Shown here in pieces: positions 1 to 8,567 of a stretch of 64,000 nt of DNA. Position 1 is the first letter of the stretch. Each line of letters opens with the position of its first letter. The position numbers were made by a program, and so were the translations under genes. A model generated the notes under the pieces. It searched no databases. It saw nothing but the letters and a program-made list of their open reading frames with translations, and had not been told where the DNA came from. This stretch comes from an uncultured Erythrobacter sp. (lineage in GTDB: Bacteria; Pseudomonadota; Alphaproteobacteria; Sphingomonadales; Sphingomonadaceae). The stretch covers positions 150,414 to 214,413 of the forward strand of contig CAJXJR010000004.1 of NCBI GenBank assembly GCA_913055155.1. The letters are read 5' to 3'.

Positions 1-2061
1 TCCTGGGAAGTCAGCCTGGTGCGCGACAGCGTCGATCCTGCCTCGCCCGATTTCAACGCGCTCTCTGCCCGCTCCAAGCTGGTTACCGCCGACGCTTCGG
101 AAACCGGCGTCTTCGCCTTCGGCCCCGGCATCGCGCCCGAAGACCGCGCCCACGGCACCGAGGAAATGGCCTGCTTCACCTGCCACCTGTCGTGGACCAC
201 CAGCTGCGGCGGGTGCCACCTGCCGATCGAGGCCAACTGGCAGAGCGAGATCCACCGCTATGACGGCGGCGTCACCCGCAACTTTGCCACCTACAACCCG
301 CAGGTGGCGCGCGACGAGATGTTCCAGCTGGGCATCCACCAGACCACCAAGGGCAACCAGATCGCGCCCGTGCGTTCCACCAGTGCGCTGGTCCTCAGTT
401 CCACCAACATCAACCGCGAACGCATCTACATCCAGCAGCCGCCGATCTCTGCGGCAGGCTTTTCCAGCCAGGCCTTCGCCCCGCACTTCCCGCACACCGT
501 GCGGCGCGAGGAAACCAAGCAGTGCACCGACTGCCACCTGTCGGAGGACGAGGACAACAACGCGATCATGGCGCAGCTGCTGCTGCTGGGCACCAACTAC
601 GTAAACTTCGTCGGCATGAATGCCTGGACCGGCCTTGAAGGCGGGTTCGAGGCCGTGCGCGTGACCGAATGGGAAGAACCGCAGGCCGTGCTGGGATCCT
701 ACCTGCACCGCTATGCCTACCCGGATTACTACCGCCAGTTCGTGGAAGACGGCAACCACGAGCTGCGCGACTGGACGCGCGGCCAGTTCTTCGATGAAGA
801 CCTGTCGGGCGAGACCCACGCAGTGGAACAGTTCGCCAACGTCCACGAAGGAACGTCCGACCGCGTCGGCTGCCTGCAGATGCGCGGCGAATACATGTTC
901 GTGGCCGAAGGGCGCGGGGGTTTCCGCGTCTACGATATCGCCAGCATCGCCAACAAGGGCTTCTCCGAACGCATCATCACCGCCCCGTTCAGCCCGCTGG
1001 GGCACGATACGCACGTGGATACCGAGAACGCCACCTGCATGGCGCTGCCCACGAACCAGGCGATTGCACCCACGCGCAACACCGAGGAAATCCGGCAGAT
1101 GAACCAGGAGCAGTCGTTCCTGCCGATCTACTCCTACGCCGCCATTTCCGATGCCGAGGAGGGCCTGATCCTCGTCAACGTCAACACGCTGGCCGATGGC
1201 GAGCTGCGCAACAACCACCTGCAGCGCGCGATCTATGCCGATGGTAGCGACGCCTGGAACCCGGACGGCGTGCTCGACGGCGCGCGGCATATCCAGCTGG
1301 CTGGCGAGATCGCCTATATCACCGCCGATGCCGGCCTGGTGGTGGTGGACCTTGGCGACCCGGCCAGTCCGCAGCTTACCGCCGTCATGCCGCTCACCGA
1401 TGCGCGCGCCTCTGCCATCCAGTTCCGCTACCTGTGGGTTTCGGATACCGATGGGGTGAAGCTGTTCGACGTGACGGACCTGCGCCACCCGGTTGCCCGG
1501 CCCGAAGGCACGATCCGCCTCGCCAATGCCCAGCGCATGTATATCGCGCGTACCTATCTCTATATCGCCGGCAAGCAGGACGGCCTCGTCATCGCCGACG
1601 TCACCCGCCCGCTGGCTCCGCGCATTCACCTGCGCGAGACTTTCGACGGGCAGATGAACGATGTCGAGGACGTGGTGGTCGCCAGCACCAATGCCAGCCT
1701 GTTCGCCTATGTCGCGGACGGGGTGAACGGGATGAAGGTGCTGCAGCTGACCAGCCCCGACAGCCAGCCCAACTACTACGGCTTCAGCCCGGCCCCCGTG
1801 CCCGAACTGATCGCCTGGGCGCGCACGCAGTCGGCGGCGATCTCCATGTCCAAGGGCCTCGACCGCGACCGCGCGGTGGACGAGACCGGCGGCCAGATGG
1901 CGGTGTTCGGCCGCCTCGGCTCACGCCCGTTCAACCGCGAGGAGATGGAACGGCTGTTCCTGAACGATGCCGGCATCCCGTGGCGCGTGTCTGACGAAGT
2001 GGACATGGCCGACTGGGTGCCGGGTGCAGGCCCGGTAGCGCGGCGGCGACCGGGGCAGTAG
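1..2061 (+). CDS. multihaem cytochrome c with LVIVD-type beta-propeller (5' end outside window)
   Basis: The frame is open to the left edge, so the N-terminus is missing. Three haem-binding CxxCH motifs are visible near the start (CFTCH, CGGCH, CTDCH), so more haems may lie upstream. The C-terminal half has repeated blocks of the form 'Y(I/V)A..GL.VVD' (for example around 1310-1350, 1430-1460, 1555-1595 and 1705-1740). These are typical of LVIVD repeats that fold into a beta-propeller. The protein is therefore probably a periplasmic or outer-surface electron-transfer protein; its partner is unknown. It converges on a minus-strand operon for another multihaem protein and may act in the same redox route, which is inference. 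The stop codon overlaps the next start by one base (TAGTG). Confidence 0.8.
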   Translation, partial: SWEVSLVRDSVDPASPDFNALSARSKLVTADASETGVFAFGPGIAPEDRAHGTEEMACFTCHLSWTTSCGGCHLPIEANWQSEIHRYDGGVTRNFATYNPQVARDEMFQLGIHQTTKGNQIAPVRSTSALVLSSTNINRERIYIQQPPISAAGFSSQAFAPHFPHTVRREETKQCTDCHLSEDEDNNAIMAQLLLLGTNYVNFVGMNAWTGLEGGFEAVRVTEWEEPQAVLGSYLHRYAYPDYYRQFVEDGNHELRDWTRGQFFDEDLSGETHAVEQFANVHEGTSDRVGCLQMRGEYMFVAEGRGGFRVYDIASIANKGFSERIITAPFSPLGHDTHVDTENATCMALPTNQAIAPTRNTEEIRQMNQEQSFLPIYSYAAISDAEEGLILVNVNTLADGELRNNHLQRAIYADGSDAWNPDGVLDGARHIQLAGEIAYITADAGLVVVDLGDPASPQLTAVMPLTDARASAIQFRYLWVSDTDGVKLFDVTDLRHPVARPEGTIRLANAQRMYIARTYLYIAGKQDGLVIADVTRPLAPRIHLRETFDGQMNDVEDVVVASTNASLFAYVADGVNGMKVLQLTSPDSQPNYYGFSPAPVPELIAWARTQSAAISMSKGLDRDRAVDETGGQMAVFGRLGSRPFNREEMERLFLNDAGIPWRVSDEVDMADWVPGAGPVARRRPGQ

Positions 2062-2438
2062 TGAAACGCTTGTCGGCCACTCTGCTGCTCGCCGCCCTGG
2101 CGGCATGCAACGACAGCCCGGACCTTGATTCTACCGCGCTGCGTCTTGAAGCCGAACTGACCATGCCGGATGGCTACGTGCTGGCGGACTTCGGGCGGCA
2201 CTATGCGCTGCTCGAGGGCGACGATGCCAATGCCTACCTCGGCCTCGGTGACCTCATCCCATCAGACGACCGAGTTGTGATCGGGCTGTACCTATACGGT
2301 GATGAACCTTCCCGGCATGTCTATTCTGATTGGACCGAGATGCCGCAGGTCAATCATCCGTGTTTGGTCATCGTGCCAGTCGGAACCAAGGGAGAGTTTC
2401 TGACGCGACCGGAGCTCGGCTGCGCGCGAGCGCCCTAA
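2061..2438 (+). CDS. small predicted lipoprotein, function unknown
   Basis: A 125-residue protein starting at GTG, overlapping the stop of the multihaem gene by one base and so probably translated with it. The N-terminus is a lipoprotein signal: KR, a hydrophobic stretch, then a lipobox ending LAAC at about residues 12-16. The mature part is short, acidic and shows no domain I recognise. Its 3' end overlaps the end of the convergent phosphoesterase gene by four bases. It may be an outer-membrane-anchored accessory of the upstream cytochrome, but only the position supports that. Confidence 0.6.
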   Translation: MKRLSATLLLAALAACNDSPDLDSTALRLEAELTMPDGYVLADFGRHYALLEGDDANAYLGLGDLIPSDDRVVIGLYLYGDEPSRHVYSDWTEMPQVNHPCLVIVPVGTKGEFLTRPELGCARAP

Positions 2439-3295
2439 CCCTGCCCCTTCTCGTCTTCCATGTGCTTGATCATCGGCTGAAGGTGCGGGCCGTAATAGGC
2501 GATCACCTCCCAGTCGCACACGCGCTCGTAATGGCTGGCGAACTGGCCGTCTTCCCAGCGGTGCAGCGCATAGGTGGGCGGTTCGGTGGTGATCAGCGCG
2601 CGGGCATCGGGCTTGGTGCTGCTGATCGGGCGCATGTCCATGGATACGAGCGGCGCGACCGACGGCGTGACGCTGACGGGTATGCCGCAGAAGCGCGCAC
2701 TCAGCTGGCGGTGCAGGTGCCCGCAATGGATCGCCATGATCCGAGCCTCGTGACCCGACACTGCCTCGCACAGGCGCTTCAGCCACTTGTCCGCCGGGTC
2801 CGGGTCCATCCACTCGATGCCGGAAATAACCGGCGGGTGGTGCATGAAGATCACCGTCGGCAGGTCCGGATTGGCAGCCAGCGTATCCGCCAGCCAGGTC
2901 GCCCGCGCCTCGCAGAAGGCGCCGCCGTGCCGCCCCGGCTCCAGCGTATCGAGCATGACGACCAGCAGGCCATCCTGGACGAAGGCGCTCTGGATGAAGC
3001 CATCGGCGGTCGTCTCGGTGTCGGGAAATGCGTTGAGCAGTTCCTCGCGCGTGTCGTGGTTGCCCACCAGCGCCTTGACCGGCATGTCGAGGCCACCCAG
3101 CAGCTCGGCGGTCTTCTCGAAACTCTCGCGGTCGCCGCGGTCGGTAATGTCCCCGGTCAACAGCAGCAGGTCGATCGGATTGGGCTGCTTCTTCAGCCGG
3201 TCAAGCACAGCGCGAAAGCGCTGGCGGTTGAGTTCCTCGGGCCGAGCTTCGGGCTCGAAACCGATATGAATATCGGTCATCTGCGCGATCAGCAT
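2435..3295 (-). CDS. calcineurin-type metallophosphoesterase, CpdA-like (class III cyclic nucleotide phosphodiesterase family)
   Basis: A 286-residue protein with the full metallophosphoesterase motif series: D-I-H near the N-terminus (MTDIH), GDITDRG, GNHD, MHHPP and GHLH. This order and size match the CpdA family, which hydrolyses 3',5'-cyclic nucleotides with a two-metal centre. I placed the start at the ATG giving MLIAQMTDIH, because CpdA-type proteins begin right at the first metal motif; the frame extends further upstream. It is the last gene of the minus-strand operon whose first gene carries two cyclic-nucleotide-binding domains. A role in removing the cyclic nucleotide sensed there is attractive. 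Related enzymes can have other phosphodiester substrates. Confidence 0.8.
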   Translation of the reverse strand: MLIAQMTDIHIGFEPEARPEELNRQRFRAVLDRLKKQPNPIDLLLLTGDITDRGDRESFEKTAELLGGLDMPVKALVGNHDTREELLNAFPDTETTADGFIQSAFVQDGLLVVMLDTLEPGRHGGAFCEARATWLADTLAANPDLPTVIFMHHPPVISGIEWMDPDPADKWLKRLCEAVSGHEARIMAIHCGHLHRQLSARFCGIPVSVTPSVAPLVSMDMRPISSTKPDARALITTEPPTYALHRWEDGQFASHYERVCDWEVIAYYGPHLQPMIKHMEDEKGQG

Positions 3296-3344
3296 GCCCC
3301 ATCCCCCTGCATGACGGCGGAATTCGCGATCGACCCCGCTTGCA

Positions 3345-5099
3345 TCATTCCAGCAAGCTTGCGACACGACGGGGTGCAGAATCAACCCCTTCCGGTGGAT
3401 GATACGAGTGGCACATGGCGCAGCTCGATGGCACTTCGGCCTCCTGCGCCTCTTCTCCAAGATGGCAGTCGCGGCACGATTCCAGGTCCGGGATCAGGAA
3501 GTCGCTGGAGGATTCGCTGGTCTCCGCGGCGTGGCAGGTGGCGCAGGCTTCCTGCGGATCGCGCGTGCCCATGGCATTGGGGCCGTGCGCGTCGTGATCG
3601 AACCAGCCGTGCTGGAAGAAGCGGCTGCGCTGCACCACCGGTTCCACTGCCAGCGATCCGTCGAGCGCGGGATAGTGGCACTCCCCGCAAAGGCCATCGT
3701 CGGCAAAACTGGCGCGGTTGATCGCCAGTGGCAGCACGCGGCCGAAGTTGCCGTAGTAGAGGCCACCGGGTCCGAACGGGCCGGGGCGACGCCTGCCGGT
3801 GGAGACCGGCTGGCGCGGGCTGCGATCCTGCGCGGCAAGATCGGCCTGCGCGGCCTCGATATCGCCATGACTGAGCGAACGGAAAGTGGTGCCCACGCGG
3901 TCGTAGACGAGGCTGTGGCACTCCTCGCAACTGTCTTCCATTTCCACCGGCAGGAAGCGCACTCCGTCCGCGGTCGTCTGGTGGCAATCGTCGCATTCCA
4001 GCGGTGCGCCGCCGGCATTGATGCCCAGCCGCTGCGCCATGCGCGCCACGCCGTTGGTATCCGACAGGTGCATGTCGTGCGGGAATTTCACGCCGTTGAA
4101 ATCGCTGGTGATATTGTCCACCGCCAGGCGAATTTCGGGGGCGCCGCGCTCGGGCGTTACCAGCGACTGGAACTGCGGGTGGGCCGTGCCGAAATCGGCG
4201 GCATTGCCCAGCGCGGTATCGGTCAGCCGCTCGTCCATCGTCTCGTGGCAGTCGGCGCAGAACTGCTGGCGGGGCGGCTCCATCCGGGTCTCGCCTTCGT
4301 GCTCTGTATGGCAGTCGGAGCATGCGCCCGGCCCCGGCTTGCCGAAGGTATGGGCGACATCCCACAGCAAGGCCTCTCCGCCGGTAAATTCCGGCAGGCT
4401 CGCCACCTGGCGCTCGGGATCGGCATGGTCGCCAAGGCCGCCGTGGCAGGTCAGGCAGGTCTCGTCGCGCACGGCCACGAACGGCTCGACGTGGCAGGCC
4501 TCGCAATTGTCCTCCAGCCCGTGGTGGGCCAGCGAAAGCGCGCCGGTGGACCAGCTGGCGTCCATCACCACCACGCCTTCGTCGTCAATATCGGGCTCTG
4601 CCACCACATCGCGGGTAAGATGGGTGAAGATCGGCACGGCAAGGAATACCACGAGTATGGTAGCAAGCCCGATCCATGCCATCGCGCGCTTGCTGGGCAG
4701 CGCGCCGCCCAGGGCAAAGCCGTCCAGCCGGTCCTTCGCTGCGCCTTCGTCCTTGTCGGCCTGGCGGATGGTGACCAAGGTGCGGCCATCGTCGGCCTTG
4801 CCGATCTCCAGCCGATAGGTGCCCAGCCCCAGTTCGCCGCCACGCGCCGGATCGATGGCGGCTTCCATGGCGTGTACGCCGTCGTGGGTGAAGCCCAGCG
4901 TGCCCACGGCCTTTGCATGCAGCGTGCCGTTGGGTGCTTCGGTGATGACGAGGTGTTTTTGCTCCACCGCCAGGTCGGGCAGGGCAATGGTGTTCTCGCT
5001 GGCGCGGCCAACGGAAACCTCGTCCCCACTCGCCTCGCGCTCGCGCACGATTTCCCGGCCCGTCGCGGTAAGCTGGATGCTGCGGATCAGGATGTCCAT
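3345..5099 (-). CDS. FHA domain - transmembrane - decahaem cytochrome c fusion
   Basis: A 584-residue protein in three parts. Residues about 25-100 look like an FHA phosphothreonine-binding domain (VGRASENTI, then a strand-rich stretch). A single transmembrane helix follows at about 139-160. The rest carries ten CxxCH haem c motifs, at about residues 199, 215, 260, 281, 369, 391, 471, 519, 542 and 560. The topology implied is cytoplasmic FHA, membrane anchor and periplasmic decahaem wire. There is no signal peptide apart from the internal helix. It lies 13 bp downstream of the cytochrome b-like gene. I do not know a described protein with this FHA-multihaem arrangement; FHA suggests control by protein phosphorylation, which is inference. 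Confidence 0.85.
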   Translation of the reverse strand: MDILIRSIQLTATGREIVREREASGDEVSVGRASENTIALPDLAVEQKHLVITEAPNGTLHAKAVGTLGFTHDGVHAMEAAIDPARGGELGLGTYRLEIGKADDGRTLVTIRQADKDEGAAKDRLDGFALGGALPSKRAMAWIGLATILVVFLAVPIFTHLTRDVVAEPDIDDEGVVVMDASWSTGALSLAHHGLEDNCEACHVEPFVAVRDETCLTCHGGLGDHADPERQVASLPEFTGGEALLWDVAHTFGKPGPGACSDCHTEHEGETRMEPPRQQFCADCHETMDERLTDTALGNAADFGTAHPQFQSLVTPERGAPEIRLAVDNITSDFNGVKFPHDMHLSDTNGVARMAQRLGINAGGAPLECDDCHQTTADGVRFLPVEMEDSCEECHSLVYDRVGTTFRSLSHGDIEAAQADLAAQDRSPRQPVSTGRRRPGPFGPGGLYYGNFGRVLPLAINRASFADDGLCGECHYPALDGSLAVEPVVQRSRFFQHGWFDHDAHGPNAMGTRDPQEACATCHAAETSESSSDFLIPDLESCRDCHLGEEAQEAEVPSSCAMCHSYHPPEGVDSAPRRVASLLE

Positions 5100-5112
5100 C
5101 GCAAGTCCCCCC

Positions 5113-5982
5113 TCACCAGTAATAGAACACGGAAATGATGTGCGCGCTCAGCGCGGCGATCAGCGCGATGGTGACCGGCACGTGCACGTAAAGCCAGATG
5201 TCCAGCAGCGCGCGCAGCTTCATCTGGCGGCGGATCTGGTCGAGCTGGGCCTTGCGGCGTCGCAGCAGCTTGCCGACCTTCTCGATCGCCTCGTCCTGCG
5301 TAGCGCCCACGCCGAAAGCTTCCAGCGCGCGGATCGTCTTGCAGCCGCGGTAATTGCCCGAAAGCCGGGTGACCACACCGAAATCGAACGGATCCTGCTC
5401 CAGCGCAGCGATGATCAGGTCGCTCTGCTCGCGCCCCAGCGGCTGCGCGGCGCTCTGCAACTGGCGGTCGATCGCGGCCAGCGCCTCCAGCATCTCGCGC
5501 TTGGTCATCTCGCGCCGGTTCTCGCTCACCTTGGCCGGCAACACGGCATAGACCACGATGCCGTAGATGCCGGAGGCGATCACCAGCAGCATCAGCGCCC
5601 ATGCAAGGGTATGCACGTTCCAACCCAGCTGGAACCCGGTATGCAAGGTGGCGATCACGACCAGCGCCAGCCCCAGGTAGACGTGTGCCGAGGTCCAGGC
5701 CTTCAGGCTCCAGCGGCCTTCGGTCATGTTGCGTTTGCGGATACCCAGCAGCGCCAGCCACACGATCAGGCCGGCGCCGATGGTGCCCAGCGTATAGCCG
5801 TACCAGCTGCCGCCGTTGTGCCGCGGCTCCACGTCGATCAGCATGTAGGTGACCAGCGTTATCAGGCTGAGCACTGTGGCGATCTTCATCCAGCGAAAGC
5901 GGCGATGCTTCAGGAAGCTGACGTGGTCGGCGTCGCCGCGCTGTTCGTCGGCGCCGAAACGGCTATCGGGGGCGGTGGCCAT
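5113..5982 (-). CDS. cytochrome b-like integral membrane protein
   Basis: A 289-residue protein with four hydrophobic helices: two near the N-terminus after a charged start, and two containing paired histidines. In two stretches histidines are spaced exactly 14 residues apart (AHVYLG...ATLH and YVHVPV...SAHI), the spacing expected for b-haem ligands stacked on one helix. A polar cytoplasmic region of about 100 residues sits between the second helix pair. The start was chosen at the ATG overlapping the stop of the upstream FAD/FeS gene (TAATG). This is the natural membrane link between that cytoplasmic iron-sulfur protein and the decahaem protein encoded next. The exact family is not recognised. 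Confidence 0.7.
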   Translation of the reverse strand: MATAPDSRFGADEQRGDADHVSFLKHRRFRWMKIATVLSLITLVTYMLIDVEPRHNGGSWYGYTLGTIGAGLIVWLALLGIRKRNMTEGRWSLKAWTSAHVYLGLALVVIATLHTGFQLGWNVHTLAWALMLLVIASGIYGIVVYAVLPAKVSENRREMTKREMLEALAAIDRQLQSAAQPLGREQSDLIIAALEQDPFDFGVVTRLSGNYRGCKTIRALEAFGVGATQDEAIEKVGKLLRRRKAQLDQIRRQMKLRALLDIWLYVHVPVTIALIAALSAHIISVFYYW

Positions 5983-8447
5983 TACTCCACCTCCTCGGTC
6001 AGCTTGGTGACCGTCAGGAACTTGTCGGGCGATACGCGGATGGCGGCACCCGTGGGGCAGGCGCGGACGCAGGCGGGGCCGCCCTCGATGCCGGCGCACA
6101 TGTCGCATTTGATCGCCTGCTTGGGCTTGGCCGGATCGGTGCGCTCCTTGCGCCAGGCGTAGCTCGCCTCGCCCGGCCCCGGACCGCGCCCGAAGAACAG
6201 CCATTGCAGCAGGCCCGGCTTTTTCGGCGGCTTGGCGTCCATGCGGATCACGCCGTAGGGGCAATTGCGCTGGCAGTTGCCGCAGCCGATGCAGGTATCG
6301 TCGATGAAAACTTCGCCATCGGGCCCGCGCTGGATGGCGTTGGGCGGGCAGTCGGCCATGCAGTGCGGATGTTCGCAGTGGCGGCAGCTGGTCGGCACGT
6401 GCAGGTGCGCGTAGGTGCGCCCGGCCTCGCGGTCCAGCCGGCTCAGGCCGTCGTGGCTGTCGGCGCAGGCCTTTTCACAGTTGTCGCAGGCCACGCACAG
6501 CGTCTCGTCGATCAGCAGCACGTCGGTCGCTTCGCCGATGCCGTTATCGACCAGGAACTGCGCGGTTTCGGAATACATGTCGGCGGCAGAGCCGAAGCTG
6601 TCCTTGCGCGCTTCGACGAAGGCATTGACCTCGCGCCGTCCGCGCATCTCTTCCAGCAGCTTGCCGCGCAGTTTCTCGTTCTTGTCGAGCACGCGGGTAA
6701 AGGCCTCGCCCGGAAAACGGATCACCTCGCTCTTGATCGCGGCCTTCACCGTCGCGGTGCGCTTCGATCCGTCGATCACCGCCATCTCGCCGAAATAGGA
6801 GCCTGCCGGCAGGTAGGAGAGGAAGACGGGGTGCCCGCCGATTTCCTTCTCCACGATCATCGATCCGCGGCGAATGACGAACACGTCCTTGTCGTCGGCG
6901 CCTTCCTCCACGATCTTCTGGCCCGCGCGCACGTCCACCACTTCGCCCTGTTCGACGATCTCGGCCACGTCCTCTCGCGTCAGGCCGGAACCGAACATCT
7001 GCAGCAATTGCCGCTCGATGGAGATGCGGTTCACCGCACGGCCCGCGCTGGGCACGGTGGCGATCAGCTTGAGCGCGGCGTTGCGCGACAGTTCGATGGT
7101 CACCAGCTGTTCGGCAGCGCGGATGGTGGAGCCGCGGCGACGCCCCGAGATCAGGCCGACTTCGCCGAAGATCGAGCCTTCCTCGATCGGCACGGTGACG
7201 GATGGATCGTCCGGGTTCACTTCCACCAGCACGCTGCCCTGGGCGATGGCGAACATCGATGATCCCGGCTCGTTACGGGTGAACACCACTTCGCCGGGCG
7301 CATGCGAATGGACGGTGGAATCCAGCATCAGCTCGCGCAGCTGCAGCGGCGACAGCTCTTCGAAGATGACCACGTTCCTGCCGAACAGGTCGAGCCAGTA
7401 TTCCACCGGGTGGTTGCCCGGCAGGCCGGCGAATTTCTCTTCCAGGATCGGCTGGTCGGCAGGCTTGAGATCGGTGTTCCCCGACAGGAACTCGATCACG
7501 TCGTAGCCCTGGTTCATGCAGTGCTTGATCAGCGGATAGCCCGCCAGCGCGCCGATCACGTGGACGCCGTTCTTGGTCGTCTCGAACGAGGGCGTCAGCG
7601 CCGGGAAGGCGTCGCGCTCCTCGCTGGTGAATTCCACCCCGATGGCTTCCACGAAGTCTCGCGGTGGTTTGGAGCCGGTACGCGCGATCACGCGGTCGCA
7701 GCGGATCGTCTCCTGCCCGTCGCGGGTATCCAGCACCAGTTCGCCGCCGTGTTCGCCCATGCGCAGCGCGTTGGGTTCGGTTTCGCGGCGCACGATCAGG
7801 CGGCCATCGGCTTCGGCCTCTTCCAGCAACTTGACGTTGGCACCCTTGGCGCGGGCAAAGCTGTCGCGGCGGTTGAGGATGGTGACGACATTGGCCTGCG
7901 CCTCGTCGGCAGCCAGGCCCAGCGCGTTTTCGATCCCCGCATCGCCCGATCCGATGACGGTAATGTGCTCGTCGTAATACTCGCCCGGATCGTCCAGCTG
8001 GTATTGCACGATCGGCAGGTCGGCACCGGGAATCCGCAGCAGGTTCGGGTTGCCCTGCGTACCGATGGCCAGCACCACGTATTCGGCCTGGATCGGGTCC
8101 TTGCCCTTGATCTCTACCGTGAAGTTGCCGCTTTCGCCGGTGATCGCGGTGACTTCTGCATTAAAGAGGACATCGACCTTGCCCTCCTCGATCTGGCGGT
8201 CCCAGGTGTCGAGGATTTCCTCGCGCTTGCCCGCGTCGAAATCGAGATCGCTGCGCAGCACCAGGTTGTTGGGCGTCGCCATGACGTGCTTGCCCTTCTG
8301 GTACTTGAAGATGGTGTCGGAAAGGTGGTCGGTCTTCTCGATCAGGACATGTCTCATGCCCTTGGCTGCGGCATGGGCAGCCGCGCTCAGGCCAGCTGGC
8401 CCCGATCCGACAATCGCTACCTGAACGCGTCCTGGCTGGTCTGCCAT
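5982..8447 (-). CDS. FAD/NAD(P) oxidoreductase fused to two cNMP-binding domains and a four-cluster ferredoxin domain
   Basis: An 821-residue cytoplasmic fusion. Residues 1-330 are a thioredoxin-reductase-like flavoprotein, with the FAD motif GSGPAG at 14-19 and the NAD(P) motif GSGDAG at 166-171. Two cyclic-nucleotide-binding domains follow at about 362-475 and 484-600. Both carry phosphate-binding-cassette sequences (FGEVGLISG...R and FGEMAVIDG...R). The C-terminal part has sixteen cysteines in four ferredoxin groups starting at about 651, 688, 719 and 781, like a DmsB/HybA-type four-[4Fe-4S] protein. The start is the ATG at 8447 with a GGGGG ribosome site; the frame runs open much further upstream. 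First gene of the operon. Likely role: pass NAD(P)H electrons to the membrane under cyclic-nucleotide control. Confidence 0.85.
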   Translation of the reverse strand: MADQPGRVQVAIVGSGPAGLSAAAHAAAKGMRHVLIEKTDHLSDTIFKYQKGKHVMATPNNLVLRSDLDFDAGKREEILDTWDRQIEEGKVDVLFNAEVTAITGESGNFTVEIKGKDPIQAEYVVLAIGTQGNPNLLRIPGADLPIVQYQLDDPGEYYDEHITVIGSGDAGIENALGLAADEAQANVVTILNRRDSFARAKGANVKLLEEAEADGRLIVRRETEPNALRMGEHGGELVLDTRDGQETIRCDRVIARTGSKPPRDFVEAIGVEFTSEERDAFPALTPSFETTKNGVHVIGALAGYPLIKHCMNQGYDVIEFLSGNTDLKPADQPILEEKFAGLPGNHPVEYWLDLFGRNVVIFEELSPLQLRELMLDSTVHSHAPGEVVFTRNEPGSSMFAIAQGSVLVEVNPDDPSVTVPIEEGSIFGEVGLISGRRRGSTIRAAEQLVTIELSRNAALKLIATVPSAGRAVNRISIERQLLQMFGSGLTREDVAEIVEQGEVVDVRAGQKIVEEGADDKDVFVIRRGSMIVEKEIGGHPVFLSYLPAGSYFGEMAVIDGSKRTATVKAAIKSEVIRFPGEAFTRVLDKNEKLRGKLLEEMRGRREVNAFVEARKDSFGSAADMYSETAQFLVDNGIGEATDVLLIDETLCVACDNCEKACADSHDGLSRLDREAGRTYAHLHVPTSCRHCEHPHCMADCPPNAIQRGPDGEVFIDDTCIGCGNCQRNCPYGVIRMDAKPPKKPGLLQWLFFGRGPGPGEASYAWRKERTDPAKPKQAIKCDMCAGIEGGPACVRACPTGAAIRVSPDKFLTVTKLTEEVE

Positions 8448-8511
8448 GTCTATCCCCCCGGATTTGCGGGTTATGCCCAAAACAGGCCCGATTGGAAACA
8501 GCCGATCCCGG

Positions 8512-8539
8512 TTGCGGCGACATTTTCTTGCGCTATTCT
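8512..8539 (+). promoter_or_regulatory. possible sigma70-like promoter in the divergent 120-bp spacer
   Basis: The spacer 8448-8567 separates the FAD/cNMP gene (minus) from the CcmI-like gene (plus). TTGCGG at 8512 and TATTCT at 8534 are 16 bases apart and lie about 30 bp before the plus-strand start. The match is modest. I see no convincing minus-strand promoter or operator in the same spacer. Confidence 0.3.
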
Positions 8540-8567
8540 TCGCACAAAAGGGGGTTCGGCGCAGAAA

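Noticed and set aside
3399..5138. Plus-strand open frame of 579 codons opposite the decahaem gene
   Set aside because: The antisense frame is open only because of GC-rich codon use; the minus strand has ten CxxCH motifs and an FHA domain.
7302..8567. Long open frame continuing upstream of the CcmI-like gene on the plus strand
   Set aside because: It is antisense to the FAD/cNMP/FeS gene, its protein is rich in His/Gln/Arg without domain signs, and the signal-anchor start at 8568 is a clear N-terminus.
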